Assembly (NCBI GenBank): GCA_023262505.1
Contig: JALRAP010000010.1
Coordinates: 1-52,710 of the forward strand
Direction: 5' to 3'
DNA: 52,710 bases
From: Bacteroidia bacterium
GTDB lineage: Bacteria > Bacteroidota > Bacteroidia > AKYH767-A > OLB10
Shown: positions 1-7,191 of the stretch, piece by piece
Layout of the letters: every line of letters starts with the position of its first letter
How positions within the stretch are numbered: position 1 is the first letter of the stretch
Notes under the pieces: model-generated
What the model saw: the letters and a program-made list of their open reading frames with translations, nothing else
What the model was told of the DNA's origin: nothing
Database searches by the model: none
Position numbers and translations under genes: made by a program

Positions 1-1
1 A

Positions 2-433
2 TGGGATGGGTTTGGTTCAAGTACCCTCTACCTGAAAATCTTGTTTGTCGATTATGTGCAGCAGTTCGCAGTAATTGAGATGATAGGGGAGTGGAACGAT
101 TGCATAAATAACGACATAATGATTCTAAAGCGCGACTTGATCGACAAGCTGATTGAATCGGGTATCACGCATTTCATTTTGATTGGAGAGAATGTCTTGA
201 ATTTTCATGGCTCCGACGATTGTTACTACCAGGAATGGTTCGATGACATTGAAGATGGATGGATAGTATGTCTCAATTTCCGCGAGCATGTACTAAAGGA
301 GTTTTCATCTTTCAACATCGACTACTACATGTTGTTTGGCGGTGAATTGGATGTGCTCCAATGGCGTACGTTTACTCCAGTGGAGCTGTTCAAACATGTA
401 GGCAACATCATGGCGAAGCGCCTCACCGCCTAG
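2..433 (+). CDS. unknown protein, 5' end outside the window
   Basis: The frame is open from the window edge to a TAG at 431-433, so at least 143 residues of the C-terminal part are seen. A TTG at 41 could be taken as a start, but the upstream codons continue without a stop and read like protein (residues W-D-G-F-G-S), so I treat the gene as truncated by the window. The visible part is acidic and aromatic-rich, with no signal peptide, membrane segment or catalytic motif that I recognise. It ends 37 bp before rlpA. I cannot assign a function. Confidence 0.6.
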   Translation, partial: WDGFGSSTLYLKILFVDYVQQFAVIEMIGEWNDCINNDIMILKRDLIDKLIESGITHFILIGENVLNFHGSDDCYYQEWFDDIEDGWIVCLNFREHVLKEFSSFNIDYYMLFGGELDVLQWRTFTPVELFKHVGNIMAKRLTA

Positions 434-434
434 C

Positions 435-465
435 TTGTTTGTCCCACTCTATTTCACTACCTTTA
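435..465 (+). promoter_or_regulatory. possible Bacteroidota promoter for rlpA
   Basis: TTG at 435-437 is followed after 20 nt by TACCTTTA (458-465), one mismatch from TAnnTTTG. The box ends only 5 nt before the rlpA ATG at 471, so the predicted transcript would have almost no leader. The evidence is the match to consensus and its spacing only. Confidence 0.35.
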
Positions 466-470
466 GTTCA

Positions 471-1217
471 ATGAATTTCAAAGTAAAGGACGGCTTTCTT
501 TTTATTGTACTGGCATTGACCTGTGGTATTTTATGGCTGCACGAAAATCCAATTACAATAGCGCAGACATCTGATTCATTGAAAACAACAGAGGGTGGTG
601 CGTCTTTTTACGGCAACGAGTTCCATGGTAGGAGGACCGCCAGTGGTGATATTTTCGACAACCGAGATTTTACGGCAGCTCACAAGTCGTTGCCATTCAA
701 TACTTGTGTCAATGTCGTGAATTTGAAAAATGGTAAGAATGTGATTGTGCGCATTAACGACCGTGGTCCATTTGTTAGGAATCGAATTGTCGATTTAAGC
801 CGATCAGCTGCCATACGCATCGGATCTCATCTGGCAGGTGTTGTACCTGTTTCGATTCGTGTTTTAAACTTCATCAAATACACTCCCGAGTTGGATACTA
901 TATATAGTTCAAGTAGGTTGGTGCGACTTAACGGCATGCCTGAAATCGAACTGATTCCAGGAAGCAAATCCACCGCAGATTCTCTGGATCTCACATACAT
1001 ATCCTATTTTTCTACACCGGATTTGGTTCACGCTCTGTATTTCGCAGCGGATTTGTATCTGAAGTCACCGGGTACGGAATATCTAATCGGTCACGATCTG
1101 GTGTCTGGAAGAAAAAGATTCCACGTTGTTAGTAGAGGCACAGGCCGTGTGGAAGGAGACAAACGCTTATTGATACAGCTTAGGGAGGAAGGTTTTTTGG
1201 AGTGCAAAGTGTTTTGA
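471..1217 (+). CDS. rlpA: RlpA-like septal ring lytic transglycosylase, DPBB plus SPOR-like domain
   Basis: A 248-residue exported protein. The N-terminus has a hydrophobic segment (about residues 8-24). Residues 43-133 form a double-psi beta-barrel of the RlpA type, with the family's likely catalytic residues visible: His71 in AAHKSLP and Asp97 in INDRGP. The last 75 residues resemble a divergent SPOR domain, which in RlpA proteins binds denuded septal peptidoglycan; that assignment is weaker. The family cleaves glycan strands at division sites. A TTG at 435 is in frame, but ATG 471 is preferred because the signal sequence begins there. The TGA stop (1215-1217) lies inside two 7-bp repeats (1214-1227). 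It converges on the Nudix gene at 1265-1699. Confidence 0.85.
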   Translation: MNFKVKDGFLFIVLALTCGILWLHENPITIAQTSDSLKTTEGGASFYGNEFHGRRTASGDIFDNRDFTAAHKSLPFNTCVNVVNLKNGKNVIVRINDRGPFVRNRIVDLSRSAAIRIGSHLAGVVPVSIRVLNFIKYTPELDTIYSSSRLVRLNGMPEIELIPGSKSTADSLDLTYISYFSTPDLVHALYFAADLYLKSPGTEYLIGHDLVSGRKRFHVVSRGTGRVEGDKRLLIQLREEGFLECKVF

Positions 1218-1227
1218 CAATTGACGA
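1214..1227. repeat. two heptamers (TTGACAA, TTGACGA) containing the rlpA stop
   Basis: Two adjacent 7-bp units of the same family as the arrays at 7696 and 41914. The first unit contains the TGA that ends rlpA. Confidence 0.5.
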
Positions 1228-1232
1228 CTGGA

Positions 1233-1262
1233 CCCCGAAGTGTGCGAAGCTCTACTTCGGGG
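1233..1262. terminator. hairpin between convergent genes, possible bidirectional terminator
   Basis: CCCCGAAGT (1233-1241) and ACTTCGGGG (1254-1262) form a perfect 9-bp stem with a 12-nt loop between the convergent rlpA and Nudix genes. There is no T run on either side, so intrinsic termination is uncertain; it may instead protect mRNA 3' ends. Confidence 0.4.
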
Positions 1263-1264
1263 GA

Positions 1265-1279
1265 CTACCCACCACCCAC
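1265..1279. repeat. heptamers of the ACCACCC family at the end of the Nudix gene
   Basis: Plus-strand units CTACCCA and CCACCCA plus one base. On the minus strand they encode the Nudix C-terminus (Val-Gly-Gly-Gly) and its TAG stop. The same family occurs at 7738-7793. Confidence 0.5.
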
Positions 1280-1699
1280 GAACCTCTCCAAAATCATCGG
1301 TGTAATGTGGCGGTCGATGGGGAGTGAAAATGTTTCGGCTGATAATTCATGCAGTGCCACCCAACGTAATCTATGTTCGTTTTGATTATTGAGTGTGGGA
1401 TCTTGCTCAAGGGTTTGTTTGGGATCCACAACATAATAAATGCTGATGACCTGCTGTTGAGCGTTGAATGCAGATGGTTGGAAAAAATCAACTGTGTAGA
1501 AATGCGAGGATATTTCAATTTCTAAGCCGGTCTCTTCCAAAAACTCCCTTTTCAGACAGTCTAGTGTGCCCTCACCAAATTGAAGTCCGCCACCAGGTAG
1601 TTTGGTGAAAGAAATTCCGTCATATCGCTCGTCAGAAACAAGCAGGCGCTCCTGATCGATCAGGATGCCATACACCCGAACGTTGAATGGGAGCGACAT
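1265..1699 (-). CDS. Nudix hydrolase (MutT-like)
   Basis: A 144-residue cytosolic protein with a complete Nudix box at residues 37-59: G37, E43 and REFLEETGL (51-59), which binds the metal for hydrolysis of a nucleoside diphosphate linked to another group. The substrate cannot be read from sequence. ATG 1699 is 12 bp after the cyclophilin stop on the same strand, so the two are probably co-transcribed. The last residues VGGG and the TAG are encoded by the ACCACCC-type heptamers, suggesting that the original C-terminus was changed by repeat growth. Confidence 0.85.
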   Translation of the reverse strand: MSLPFNVRVYGILIDQERLLVSDERYDGISFTKLPGGGLQFGEGTLDCLKREFLEETGLEIEISSHFYTVDFFQPSAFNAQQQVISIYYVVDPKQTLEQDPTLNNQNEHRLRWVALHELSAETFSLPIDRHITPMILERFVGGG

Positions 1700-1711
1700 G
1701 ATGTTTGTGTA

Positions 1712-2149
1712 TCAGCTCTCGTGAATATCGATCTTTTCGATAAGATCACCTTGACGGATATCGTCAATCACTTCCAAGCCATCAACCACTTTGCCAAAAC
1801 AGGTGTGGTTGCGATCGAGGTGTGCGGTGTTCTTACGGCTGTGGCAAATGAAAAACTGGGAGCCGCCGGTATCGCGACCTGCATGAGCCATCGACAATAC
1901 GCCACGGTCGTGGTATTGGTTGCCGCCGTTCAATTCACACTTGATTTTGTAGCCTGGGCCACCTGCACCAGTGCCTTGTGGACATCCTCCTTGAATGACG
2001 AAATCAGGTATGACGCGATGGAATTTCAGGCCGTTATAAAACCCCTTCTTTGCCAATGAGCAGAAGTTGTCTACAGTTCCAGGAGCATCTTGCTCAAAAA
2101 ACTCTACTTCCATAACGCCTTTGGAAGTGTGGATGGTTGCGGTACGCAT
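1712..2149 (-). CDS. cyclophilin-type peptidyl-prolyl cis-trans isomerase
   Basis: A 145-residue single-domain cyclophilin with no signal peptide, so presumably cytosolic. The family core [13 protein letters not shown] is at residues 43-55 with the catalytic Arg45, and SQFFICH at 97-103 completes the active site. It catalyses cis-trans isomerisation of Xaa-Pro bonds and assists folding. Its length is close to PpiB-type enzymes but somewhat short. ATG 2149 is the first start after a -7 box at 2172-2179. It precedes the Nudix gene in a likely two-gene unit. Confidence 0.9.
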   Translation of the reverse strand: MRTATIHTSKGVMEVEFFEQDAPGTVDNFCSLAKKGFYNGLKFHRVIPDFVIQGGCPQGTGAGGPGYKIKCELNGGNQYHDRGVLSMAHAGRDTGGSQFFICHSRKNTAHLDRNHTCFGKVVDGLEVIDDIRQGDLIEKIDIHES

Positions 2150-2171
2150 AGTTTTAAAATTATTCTTTGTA

Positions 2172-2179
2172 CAAAGGTA
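2172..2179 (-). promoter_or_regulatory. -7 box TACCTTTG for the cyclophilin gene
   Basis: A perfect TAnnTTTG on the minus strand, ending 22 nt before ATG 2149. No clear TTG at the expected -33 distance. Confidence 0.45.
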
Positions 2180-2220
2180 AATACAACAACTTACTTTTTA
2201 ATTGACTTTGGTAATTTAAA

Positions 2221-2249
2221 GTGACAGGTTACAAGTGACATGTGACAAG
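2221..2249 (+). repeat. left arm of an inverted heptamer array (GTGACAA family)
   Basis: Four consecutive 7-bp units: GTGACAG, GTTACAA, GTGACAT, GTGACAA. They are the inverse of the units at 2308-2356; ACAAGTGACATGTG (2231-2244) is perfectly complementary to 2319-2332. Confidence 0.75.
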
Positions 2250-2307
2250 CTGTGCGCGTCTGAAATAGGGCTGACAATTTATGCCGATAAATAAAGCCAA
2301 TTCAAAC

Positions 2308-2356
2308 TTGTCACTTTACACATGTCACTTGTCACTTTACACCTTTCACCTGTCAC
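2308..2356 (-). repeat. right arm of an inverted heptamer array, overlaps a gene end
   Basis: Exactly seven 7-bp units on the plus strand: TTGTCAC, TTTACAC, ATGTCAC, TTGTCAC, TTTACAC, CTTTCAC, CTGTCAC. Read on the minus strand every unit carries TGA or TAA. The Nudix gene at 2346-2984 terminates inside the sixth unit. Confidence 0.75.
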
Positions 2357-2984
2357 TCATTTTATGCAATAAAATGCGAAACTCACTCACGATCATCGCC
2401 GTGGCGCCCCAGAGCTTGTGCTCGTTCAGTCGGAAACAAGGGGCTTGCAATGTGCCGTAGGAGGTGGGGAAGCTGCCTTGCTCGATTTCGAATTGCAGCA
2501 ACTCGCCAATTGGCGTGTGGATAAGCGATTGCACCTCAACAGGGTCTGGTGTGAAATCAGGAGTTTGGTGAGACACTCCAACAAAAGGATATACCATGAA
2601 CCGACTGGCTGGAATGAACAGGGGAGTTAATGGTCCGGCGATTTGTATTTGTGAATTATCAACTCCTACTTCCTCCTTGAACTCACGAAGTGCCGCATGC
2701 ATAGGGGAAGCGTCATACAGCTCTATTCCGCCTCCAGGGAATCCTATTTGTCCGCCATGTAAGCTGCCATCATGCGCCCGTTCCATGAAAACCGTATGGG
2801 CGATTCCGTCAGCATCTGGATAAACCAGCATTAAAACTGCGCTTTTGCGGTGGTTTGGGTGTTTTTCCAGCATGCTTCCAGTACTTGGCCGGCCCAATGG
2901 CGCCATCAAGCACTGTGCATCTTCCCCCGGAAGGGGCTCCTGCATGGCTGCAATCAGTAGGTTATGGAAATCGTCGAAACGCAT
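2346..2984 (-). CDS. Nudix hydrolase, CoA pyrophosphatase-like
   Basis: A 212-residue protein. The segment GGQIGFPGGGIE (77-88) followed by ALREFKEEVGV (98-108) combines the Nudix box with the extended sequence typical of the CoA-pyrophosphatase group (NudL/NUDT7-like), which splits CoA to 3',5'-ADP and phosphopantetheine. That substrate is inferred from family resemblance. ATG 2984 begins the protein; the divergent neighbour starts at 3091. The last codons (ATG AGT GAC AGG TGA) fall in the heptamer array 2308-2356, so residues S-D-R and the stop are repeat-encoded. Confidence 0.8.
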   Translation of the reverse strand: MRFDDFHNLLIAAMQEPLPGEDAQCLMAPLGRPSTGSMLEKHPNHRKSAVLMLVYPDADGIAHTVFMERAHDGSLHGGQIGFPGGGIELYDASPMHAALREFKEEVGVDNSQIQIAGPLTPLFIPASRFMVYPFVGVSHQTPDFTPDPVEVQSLIHTPIGELLQFEIEQGSFPTSYGTLQAPCFRLNEHKLWGATAMIVSEFRILLHKMSDR

Positions 2985-3070
2985 CGGCTATTTATGGTGT
3001 GAATTTAAGGCATGGCTTTTGATGTTGAAAAAAAAGGAGCTCGCCACCATAAGCCGCCCGGAGCCATCGT

Positions 3071-3078
3071 TAACTTTG
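3071..3078 (+). promoter_or_regulatory. -7 box TAACTTTG for the TonB-C-like gene
   Basis: A perfect TAnnTTTG ending 12 nt before ATG 3091. The -33 TTG is not evident. Confidence 0.45.
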
Positions 3079-3090
3079 AAACCAAATACC

Positions 3091-3606
3091 ATGAAAATGA
3101 AAAACATCTTTGCCGCTACCCTTCTTGTATGCATCTCGATTTTTCAAGCTAACGCCCAACACCAACTGGTTCTCAAAACAGGTGAGTCGTTGAGCGGTGA
3201 AATCCGTTCGCTCAATGACGGTGTTTTGAAATTCATTTATAAAGGTAAGGAGATGTCCTACAAAACATCGGAGATTTCGAACATCAGCTTCGGATTAACC
3301 GATAACGGTCCAGCCTCCACTAAATCCACATCAACCACCAAAGGTGTTTCATTTGTGATGGCGGGACGCAAACTGATTCGTGAACCCAAAATTGACAACC
3401 TCACCATGGAAAAGGGTATCGTGGTAGTTGAAATCACCATCGACAAGTACGGAAATGTGGTAAAAGCCGTGCCTGGTATCGAAGGCACTACAACCACTAG
3501 CAATTATTTGCTGACCAAAGCCAAGCAAGCTGCTGAGAGTGTAAAGTTTGATACATCACCTGTGATGCCACAGTCGCAAACAGGAGCTATTACGATAACT
3601 TTTTAA
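3091..3606 (+). CDS. exported protein with TonB C-terminal-like domain
   Basis: A 171-residue protein with a clear signal peptide (residues 1-23, ending ANA-Q). Residues 24-60 resemble a short beta-strand module (VLKTGESLSGEI). Residues from about 85 to the end look like a TonB-family C-terminal domain: VVVEITIDKYGNVVKAVPG and a terminal GAITITF strand, as in many Bacteroidota energy-transducer proteins. Unlike TonB it has no N-terminal membrane anchor or Pro-rich spacer, so it is probably periplasmic and not a complete energy transducer. The start at 3091 is chosen over earlier in-frame codons because the signal peptide begins there and the -7 box at 3071 precedes it. Confidence 0.7.
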   Translation: MKMKNIFAATLLVCISIFQANAQHQLVLKTGESLSGEIRSLNDGVLKFIYKGKEMSYKTSEISNISFGLTDNGPASTKSTSTTKGVSFVMAGRKLIREPKIDNLTMEKGIVVVEITIDKYGNVVKAVPGIEGTTTTSNYLLTKAKQAAESVKFDTSPVMPQSQTGAITITF

Positions 3607-3637
3607 TCAAAGGTTGATTAATCCTCATTGAAAAATG

Positions 3638-3669
3638 AAAGGGATGGTCTTGGAAGCCATCCCTTTTTT
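3638..3669 (+). terminator. rho-independent terminator after the TonB-C-like gene
   Basis: AAAGGGATGG (3638-3647) pairs with CCATCCCTTT (3657-3666 region) and is followed by a T run to 3669. It lies between the convergent gene ending at 3606 and crtB ending at 3690, and may partly serve both. Confidence 0.8.
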
Positions 3670-3689
3670 ATTTGGTTTTGTTTGTCCAA

Positions 3690-4520
3690 TCAGTTAGAGT
3701 AAAGCATCCGCAACTGCGCTTTGGCGAGCAGTATTGCTTTGAGCCAATCGGGAACCCTGATCCGCATTTGCATCACCCTTGAGGCCGGTTCTTTTTCAAT
3801 GCGGCGTAATAATTCGAGGTAGTACACATAGGCGGCATAAACGCCTTCTCTTACACCTTTTGGTAGGCGCATGATGCCATCGTGGGCAGCATCGAAGTCA
3901 GCTTGTATATCGGCTTCGATGGATTTCTTGTCGGCCTCGCTGAATTTAGTGAAATCCACACCGGGGAAATAAACACGGCCCCGCTCCTGGAAATCGCTTT
4001 TGAGATCGCGGAGGAAATTCACTTTCTGGAATGCCGCTCCCAGTTTGCGTGCGGGCTCTACCAATGAATCGTATAGTTTGGAGTCACCTTCACAAAAGAC
4101 ACGCAGACACATCAATCCAACCACTTCGGCAGAGCCGTATATGTATTTGTTGTAAAAAGCTTCGTCGTATTCCTTCTTATCCAAATCAAGTGTCATGCTG
4201 TAAAGGAAAGCTTCCGTTAGCTCATCATCGATTTTGTATTTGTTTACTGTCAACTGGAATGCTTGCAGCACAGGATTAGTGCTGATACCATTGCGGATGG
4301 CATTCCATGTATCCTGTTTGAAGTCCTCCAACAGTTTTTCCTTGTTGTAGCCGTGGAAGGTGTCTACAATCTCATCAGCCACCCGAACAAAACCATAGAT
4401 GGCATAAATAGGCAGATGGAAGCGCTTGTGCAGGGTCTGTATCCCCTTGGTAAACGAGGTGCTGTATCGCTTGGTGATGATGGAGCTAAGCTCCAGGCAT
4501 AGGTCGTTATACTCCTGCAT
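3690..4520 (-). CDS. crtB: phytoene/squalene synthase family, phytoene synthase
   Basis: A 276-residue all-helical prenyltransferase. The two Asp-rich metal-binding regions are visible: ADEIVD at 48-53 and NFLRDLKSDF at 168-177 followed by GRVYFP. It condenses two geranylgeranyl diphosphates to phytoene. The overlap with crtI (14 nt, 4507-4520) shows translational coupling and supports the phytoene rather than the squalene role. No other carotenoid genes (crtY, crtZ, idi) are next to it here. Confidence 0.9.
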   Translation of the reverse strand: MQEYNDLCLELSSIITKRYSTSFTKGIQTLHKRFHLPIYAIYGFVRVADEIVDTFHGYNKEKLLEDFKQDTWNAIRNGISTNPVLQAFQLTVNKYKIDDELTEAFLYSMTLDLDKKEYDEAFYNKYIYGSAEVVGLMCLRVFCEGDSKLYDSLVEPARKLGAAFQKVNFLRDLKSDFQERGRVYFPGVDFTKFSEADKKSIEADIQADFDAAHDGIMRLPKGVREGVYAAYVYYLELLRRIEKEPASRVMQMRIRVPDWLKAILLAKAQLRMLYSN

Positions 4521-5988
4521 GTTCTTTCTCTATACGTTCGGTTACCAGTCTGGAACCGATAACCACAATGGGTAATCCTGTTCCGGGAACGGTGCTGGCT
4601 CCCACGTAGTAAAGATTGGAAAATTCTTCGTCTTTATTGGAAGGTCGGAATGCGCCAATTTGATTTAATCCGTGCGCTAACCCTAGTCCGCTGCCACGGT
4701 ACAGGTTGAAATTGTTCTGCCAGTGCACTGGATCCATCACGGTACGTGTCAAGGTGTTGGCTTTCAGGTCGTAACCGATCCTATTGGAAAGGTCGGCAAT
4801 GATGTTGTCGGCCAAGTCTTCCGAATCAGACCAATCTGGTTTATAGCGCAAGTCGGGCATTGGACAAAGGATGAACAGGTTTTCGCAACCATCGGGTGCC
4901 GACTCCGGGTTTGAACGGGAGCTTACGTTGACGTAGTAGTAGGGTTTTTTCGGACTCACCGAAGTTTTGAAAATGGTAGATGCGTAGTCTTCGAAGTTGT
5001 TGCCCAGAAAATAGTTGTGGTGTTTGAGGTTTTCCAATCGGCCTTTGACTCCCAAGTAGATGGTGAAAGGAGACAGGGTCCAATCCATTTCATCCAACTT
5101 TGGCGTATCATACTTCTTGCGGTTGAGCACTTTTCCTCTGAATGAAGCCGCATCAGAATTGGAAACATAAATGTCGGCGGTCCATATCTTGCCATTGGCG
5201 TCTTCAAAACCGGTGACTCTGGATCCTGATTGGTGAACCTTTACGATTTCGGTGTTGAAATGGAATTTCACACCTCGTGTATCCAAGATTTCCTTGATTT
5301 TGGTGACGATTTGATACATGCCTCCTTGCACATTCCAATAACCATCATGAATCAACTCCGTGTAATTCAATAGGCTGTAAACGGCAGGTGTTTGAAATGG
5401 AGTGGAGCCAAGGAAAAAGGCAACCAGAGAAAAAATTACTTTTACCTCTTGAGAATCGAAACGTCCGTCGAGTTCTTTCCACATGGAACGAAACATCTTG
5501 GGGGCGTGTTTCCAAGGAACCCTGGACAATTGCATCAAATAGTCGGCCGTTCCATTAAAGTTTCTTTTGATAACAATGTCTTCAGTATCATGGAAAATCT
5601 TGCCGGCTGCTTCCAAGTAGGCGCGGGTTTTACGTTCCATATCAGGCTCGATTCCTGCAAATTCCTGCGCCAGTTTGGCCAAATCCTTATGGATCATGAA
5701 CGGCTTTTCCCGGCCTTCGAAATAAACCGCATATAGTGGGTTTAATTCATTCAATTTCAGTGGATTTTGTACTCCACATGATTTGAAAAGTTCGGTGAAC
5801 TCGTAGCTCATCGAGAAAAAGGAGGGGCCCATATCAAACGAAAATCCATCCTTTTCAATGATATTGAGTCGTCCACCAGGCCGATGAAATTTTTCAACGA
5901 TTTCAACTTCATAGCCTTTGGAAGTGAGGCGCAAGGCGGTTGCCAATGACCCGAGTCCTGAGCCAATGATTAATACTTTTTTTGCCAT
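4507..5988 (-). CDS. crtI: phytoene desaturase family FAD oxidoreductase
   Basis: A 493-residue flavoprotein. The N-terminal dinucleotide-binding fold is seen as LIIGSGLGSLATALRL (6-20 region) with the acidic end of strand 2 (EIVEKFHRPGGR), and the C-terminal carotenoid-desaturase signature is NLYYVGASTVPGTGLP. It introduces double bonds in phytoene to give lycopene or a related product at the membrane. It is first in the crtI-crtB operon, with a -7 box 82 nt upstream. CrtD-type enzymes share these motifs, but the coupling to crtB favours CrtI. It is divergent from the nuo operon. Confidence 0.88.
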   Translation of the reverse strand: MAKKVLIIGSGLGSLATALRLTSKGYEVEIVEKFHRPGGRLNIIEKDGFSFDMGPSFFSMSYEFTELFKSCGVQNPLKLNELNPLYAVYFEGREKPFMIHKDLAKLAQEFAGIEPDMERKTRAYLEAAGKIFHDTEDIVIKRNFNGTADYLMQLSRVPWKHAPKMFRSMWKELDGRFDSQEVKVIFSLVAFFLGSTPFQTPAVYSLLNYTELIHDGYWNVQGGMYQIVTKIKEILDTRGVKFHFNTEIVKVHQSGSRVTGFEDANGKIWTADIYVSNSDAASFRGKVLNRKKYDTPKLDEMDWTLSPFTIYLGVKGRLENLKHHNYFLGNNFEDYASTIFKTSVSPKKPYYYVNVSSRSNPESAPDGCENLFILCPMPDLRYKPDWSDSEDLADNIIADLSNRIGYDLKANTLTRTVMDPVHWQNNFNLYRGSGLGLAHGLNQIGAFRPSNKDEEFSNLYYVGASTVPGTGLPIVVIGSRLVTERIEKEHAGV

Positions 5989-6069
5989 TTAATAGAGGTG
6001 TTTAGCTTGTGATGATCAGCAGATTGACCACAACGTGCTAATAATCAAATTGAAAGTTGGGGTTTGATG

Positions 6070-6077
6070 CAAAATTA
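6070..6077 (-). promoter_or_regulatory. -7 box TAATTTTG for crtI-crtB
   Basis: A perfect TAnnTTTG on the minus strand, about 80 nt before the crtI ATG (5988), with no clear -33 TTG. The 262-bp divergent spacer 5989-6250 also holds the nuoA promoter. Confidence 0.45.
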
Positions 6078-6168
6078 TCCAATTAACAATTGCTTCGTGT
6101 CGAATGTTTTGAGCCAGCGCCGCATACGTGTGTTGATATGTTGTGACCTTAAGAGTGTTTTATTGTAG

Positions 6169-6198
6169 TTGAGTCAGCAACAAAAAAATGTAAATTTG
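6169..6198 (+). promoter_or_regulatory. nuo operon promoter
   Basis: TTG at 6169-6171, a 19-nt spacer, then TAAATTTG at 6191-6198, a full match to the Bacteroidota primary sigma consensus. The predicted transcript begins near 6204, giving a leader of about 47 nt before nuoA ATG 6251. Confidence 0.65.
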
Positions 6199-6250
6199 CG
6201 CGCGTCAAAACATATCTGATCAGCAGAATGTTTGTGAGACATATTCTAGT

Positions 6251-6622
6251 ATGGTGATTTTAAGTGTGCCTGCCGATTATTTCCCGATTGCCATCATGTT
6301 TGTGGTTGCTATCGGCTTTGTGTTGACTACCATCTTCGCAACGCACTTACTAGGACCTAAGCGGAAGTCTGATGTTAAGTTGGACACTTTCGAGTGTGGA
6401 ATCGAGCCACAAGGTAACTCACGTATCCCTTTTTCAATCAAATATTTATTGGTGGCCATCCTCTTCGTATTATTCGACGTTGAGGTTATTTTCATGTATC
6501 CTTGGGCGGTTAATTTCTTGAAGCTAGGCCTCTTTGGCTTTTTGGAAATGATCGTGTTCATATGCTTGTTTATGCTTGGCTTCTTTTATATCATCAAAAA
6601 GGGAGCCCTCAAATGGGAATAA
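6251..6622 (+). CDS. nuoA: NADH-quinone oxidoreductase subunit A
   Basis: A 123-residue membrane protein with three hydrophobic helices. The loop after helix 1 carries the conserved KLDTFECGIEP signature, whose Cys lies near the quinone site in complex I, and helix 2 contains LFDVEVIF. It is the first gene of a complete nuoA-N set read on this strand, which oxidises NADH (or another donor), reduces quinone and pumps protons. Start ATG 6251 follows the promoter at 6169-6198. Confidence 0.95.
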   Translation: MVILSVPADYFPIAIMFVVAIGFVLTTIFATHLLGPKRKSDVKLDTFECGIEPQGNSRIPFSIKYLLVAILFVLFDVEVIFMYPWAVNFLKLGLFGFLEMIVFICLFMLGFFYIIKKGALKWE

Positions 6623-6654
6623 TCAATTCAATCAGCTGATAAGGACCTGTAGCA

Positions 6655-7191
6655 ATGGTAGATGTAGTTAAAGCCCCGGAAGGTTTCGAAGGTCCAGGTT
6701 TCTTTGCCACCAGCTTAGATAAGATGGTGGGTATGGCACGTAAGAATTCTCTTTGGCCCTTGCCATTTGCAACGTCATGTTGTGGCATCGAGTTCATGGC
6801 CACCATGGGTGCGCACTACGATTTTGCGCGATTCGGTTCTGAGCGACTCAGTTTCTCGCCACGACAAGCTGATTTGTTGATGGTGATGGGAACAATTTCC
6901 AAGAAAATGGGTCCAGTTCTCAGGCAGGTGTACGAACAAATGGCCGAGCCCCGTTGGGTTTTGTCTGTTGGAGCTTGTGCTTCCAGCGGTGGGATTTTCG
7001 ATACATACAGCGTATTGCAAGGTATTGACAGGATCATTCCTGTGGATGTCTATGTTCCGGGTTGTCCTCCGCGTCCTGAACAAATCTTGGATGGCGTTTT
7101 GAAAATACAAGAGCTCGTTCAAAGCGAATCACTGCGTCGCCGCGATTCTGAAGAATACAAATCACTCCTCGAATCATACGGAATCAAATAA
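6655..7191 (+). CDS. nuoB: NADH-quinone oxidoreductase subunit B
   Basis: 178 residues. It carries the ligands of cluster N2, the last [4Fe-4S] cluster before quinone: adjacent cysteines in SCCGIEFM (about residues 41-48), the Cys of GACASSGG and the Cys of VPGCPPRPE. It sits in the peripheral arm. The TAATG junction at 7189-7193 overlaps the nuoC start by one base, indicating coupled translation. Confidence 0.95.
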   Translation: MVDVVKAPEGFEGPGFFATSLDKMVGMARKNSLWPLPFATSCCGIEFMATMGAHYDFARFGSERLSFSPRQADLLMVMGTISKKMGPVLRQVYEQMAEPRWVLSVGACASSGGIFDTYSVLQGIDRIIPVDVYVPGCPPRPEQILDGVLKIQELVQSESLRRRDSEEYKSLLESYGIK

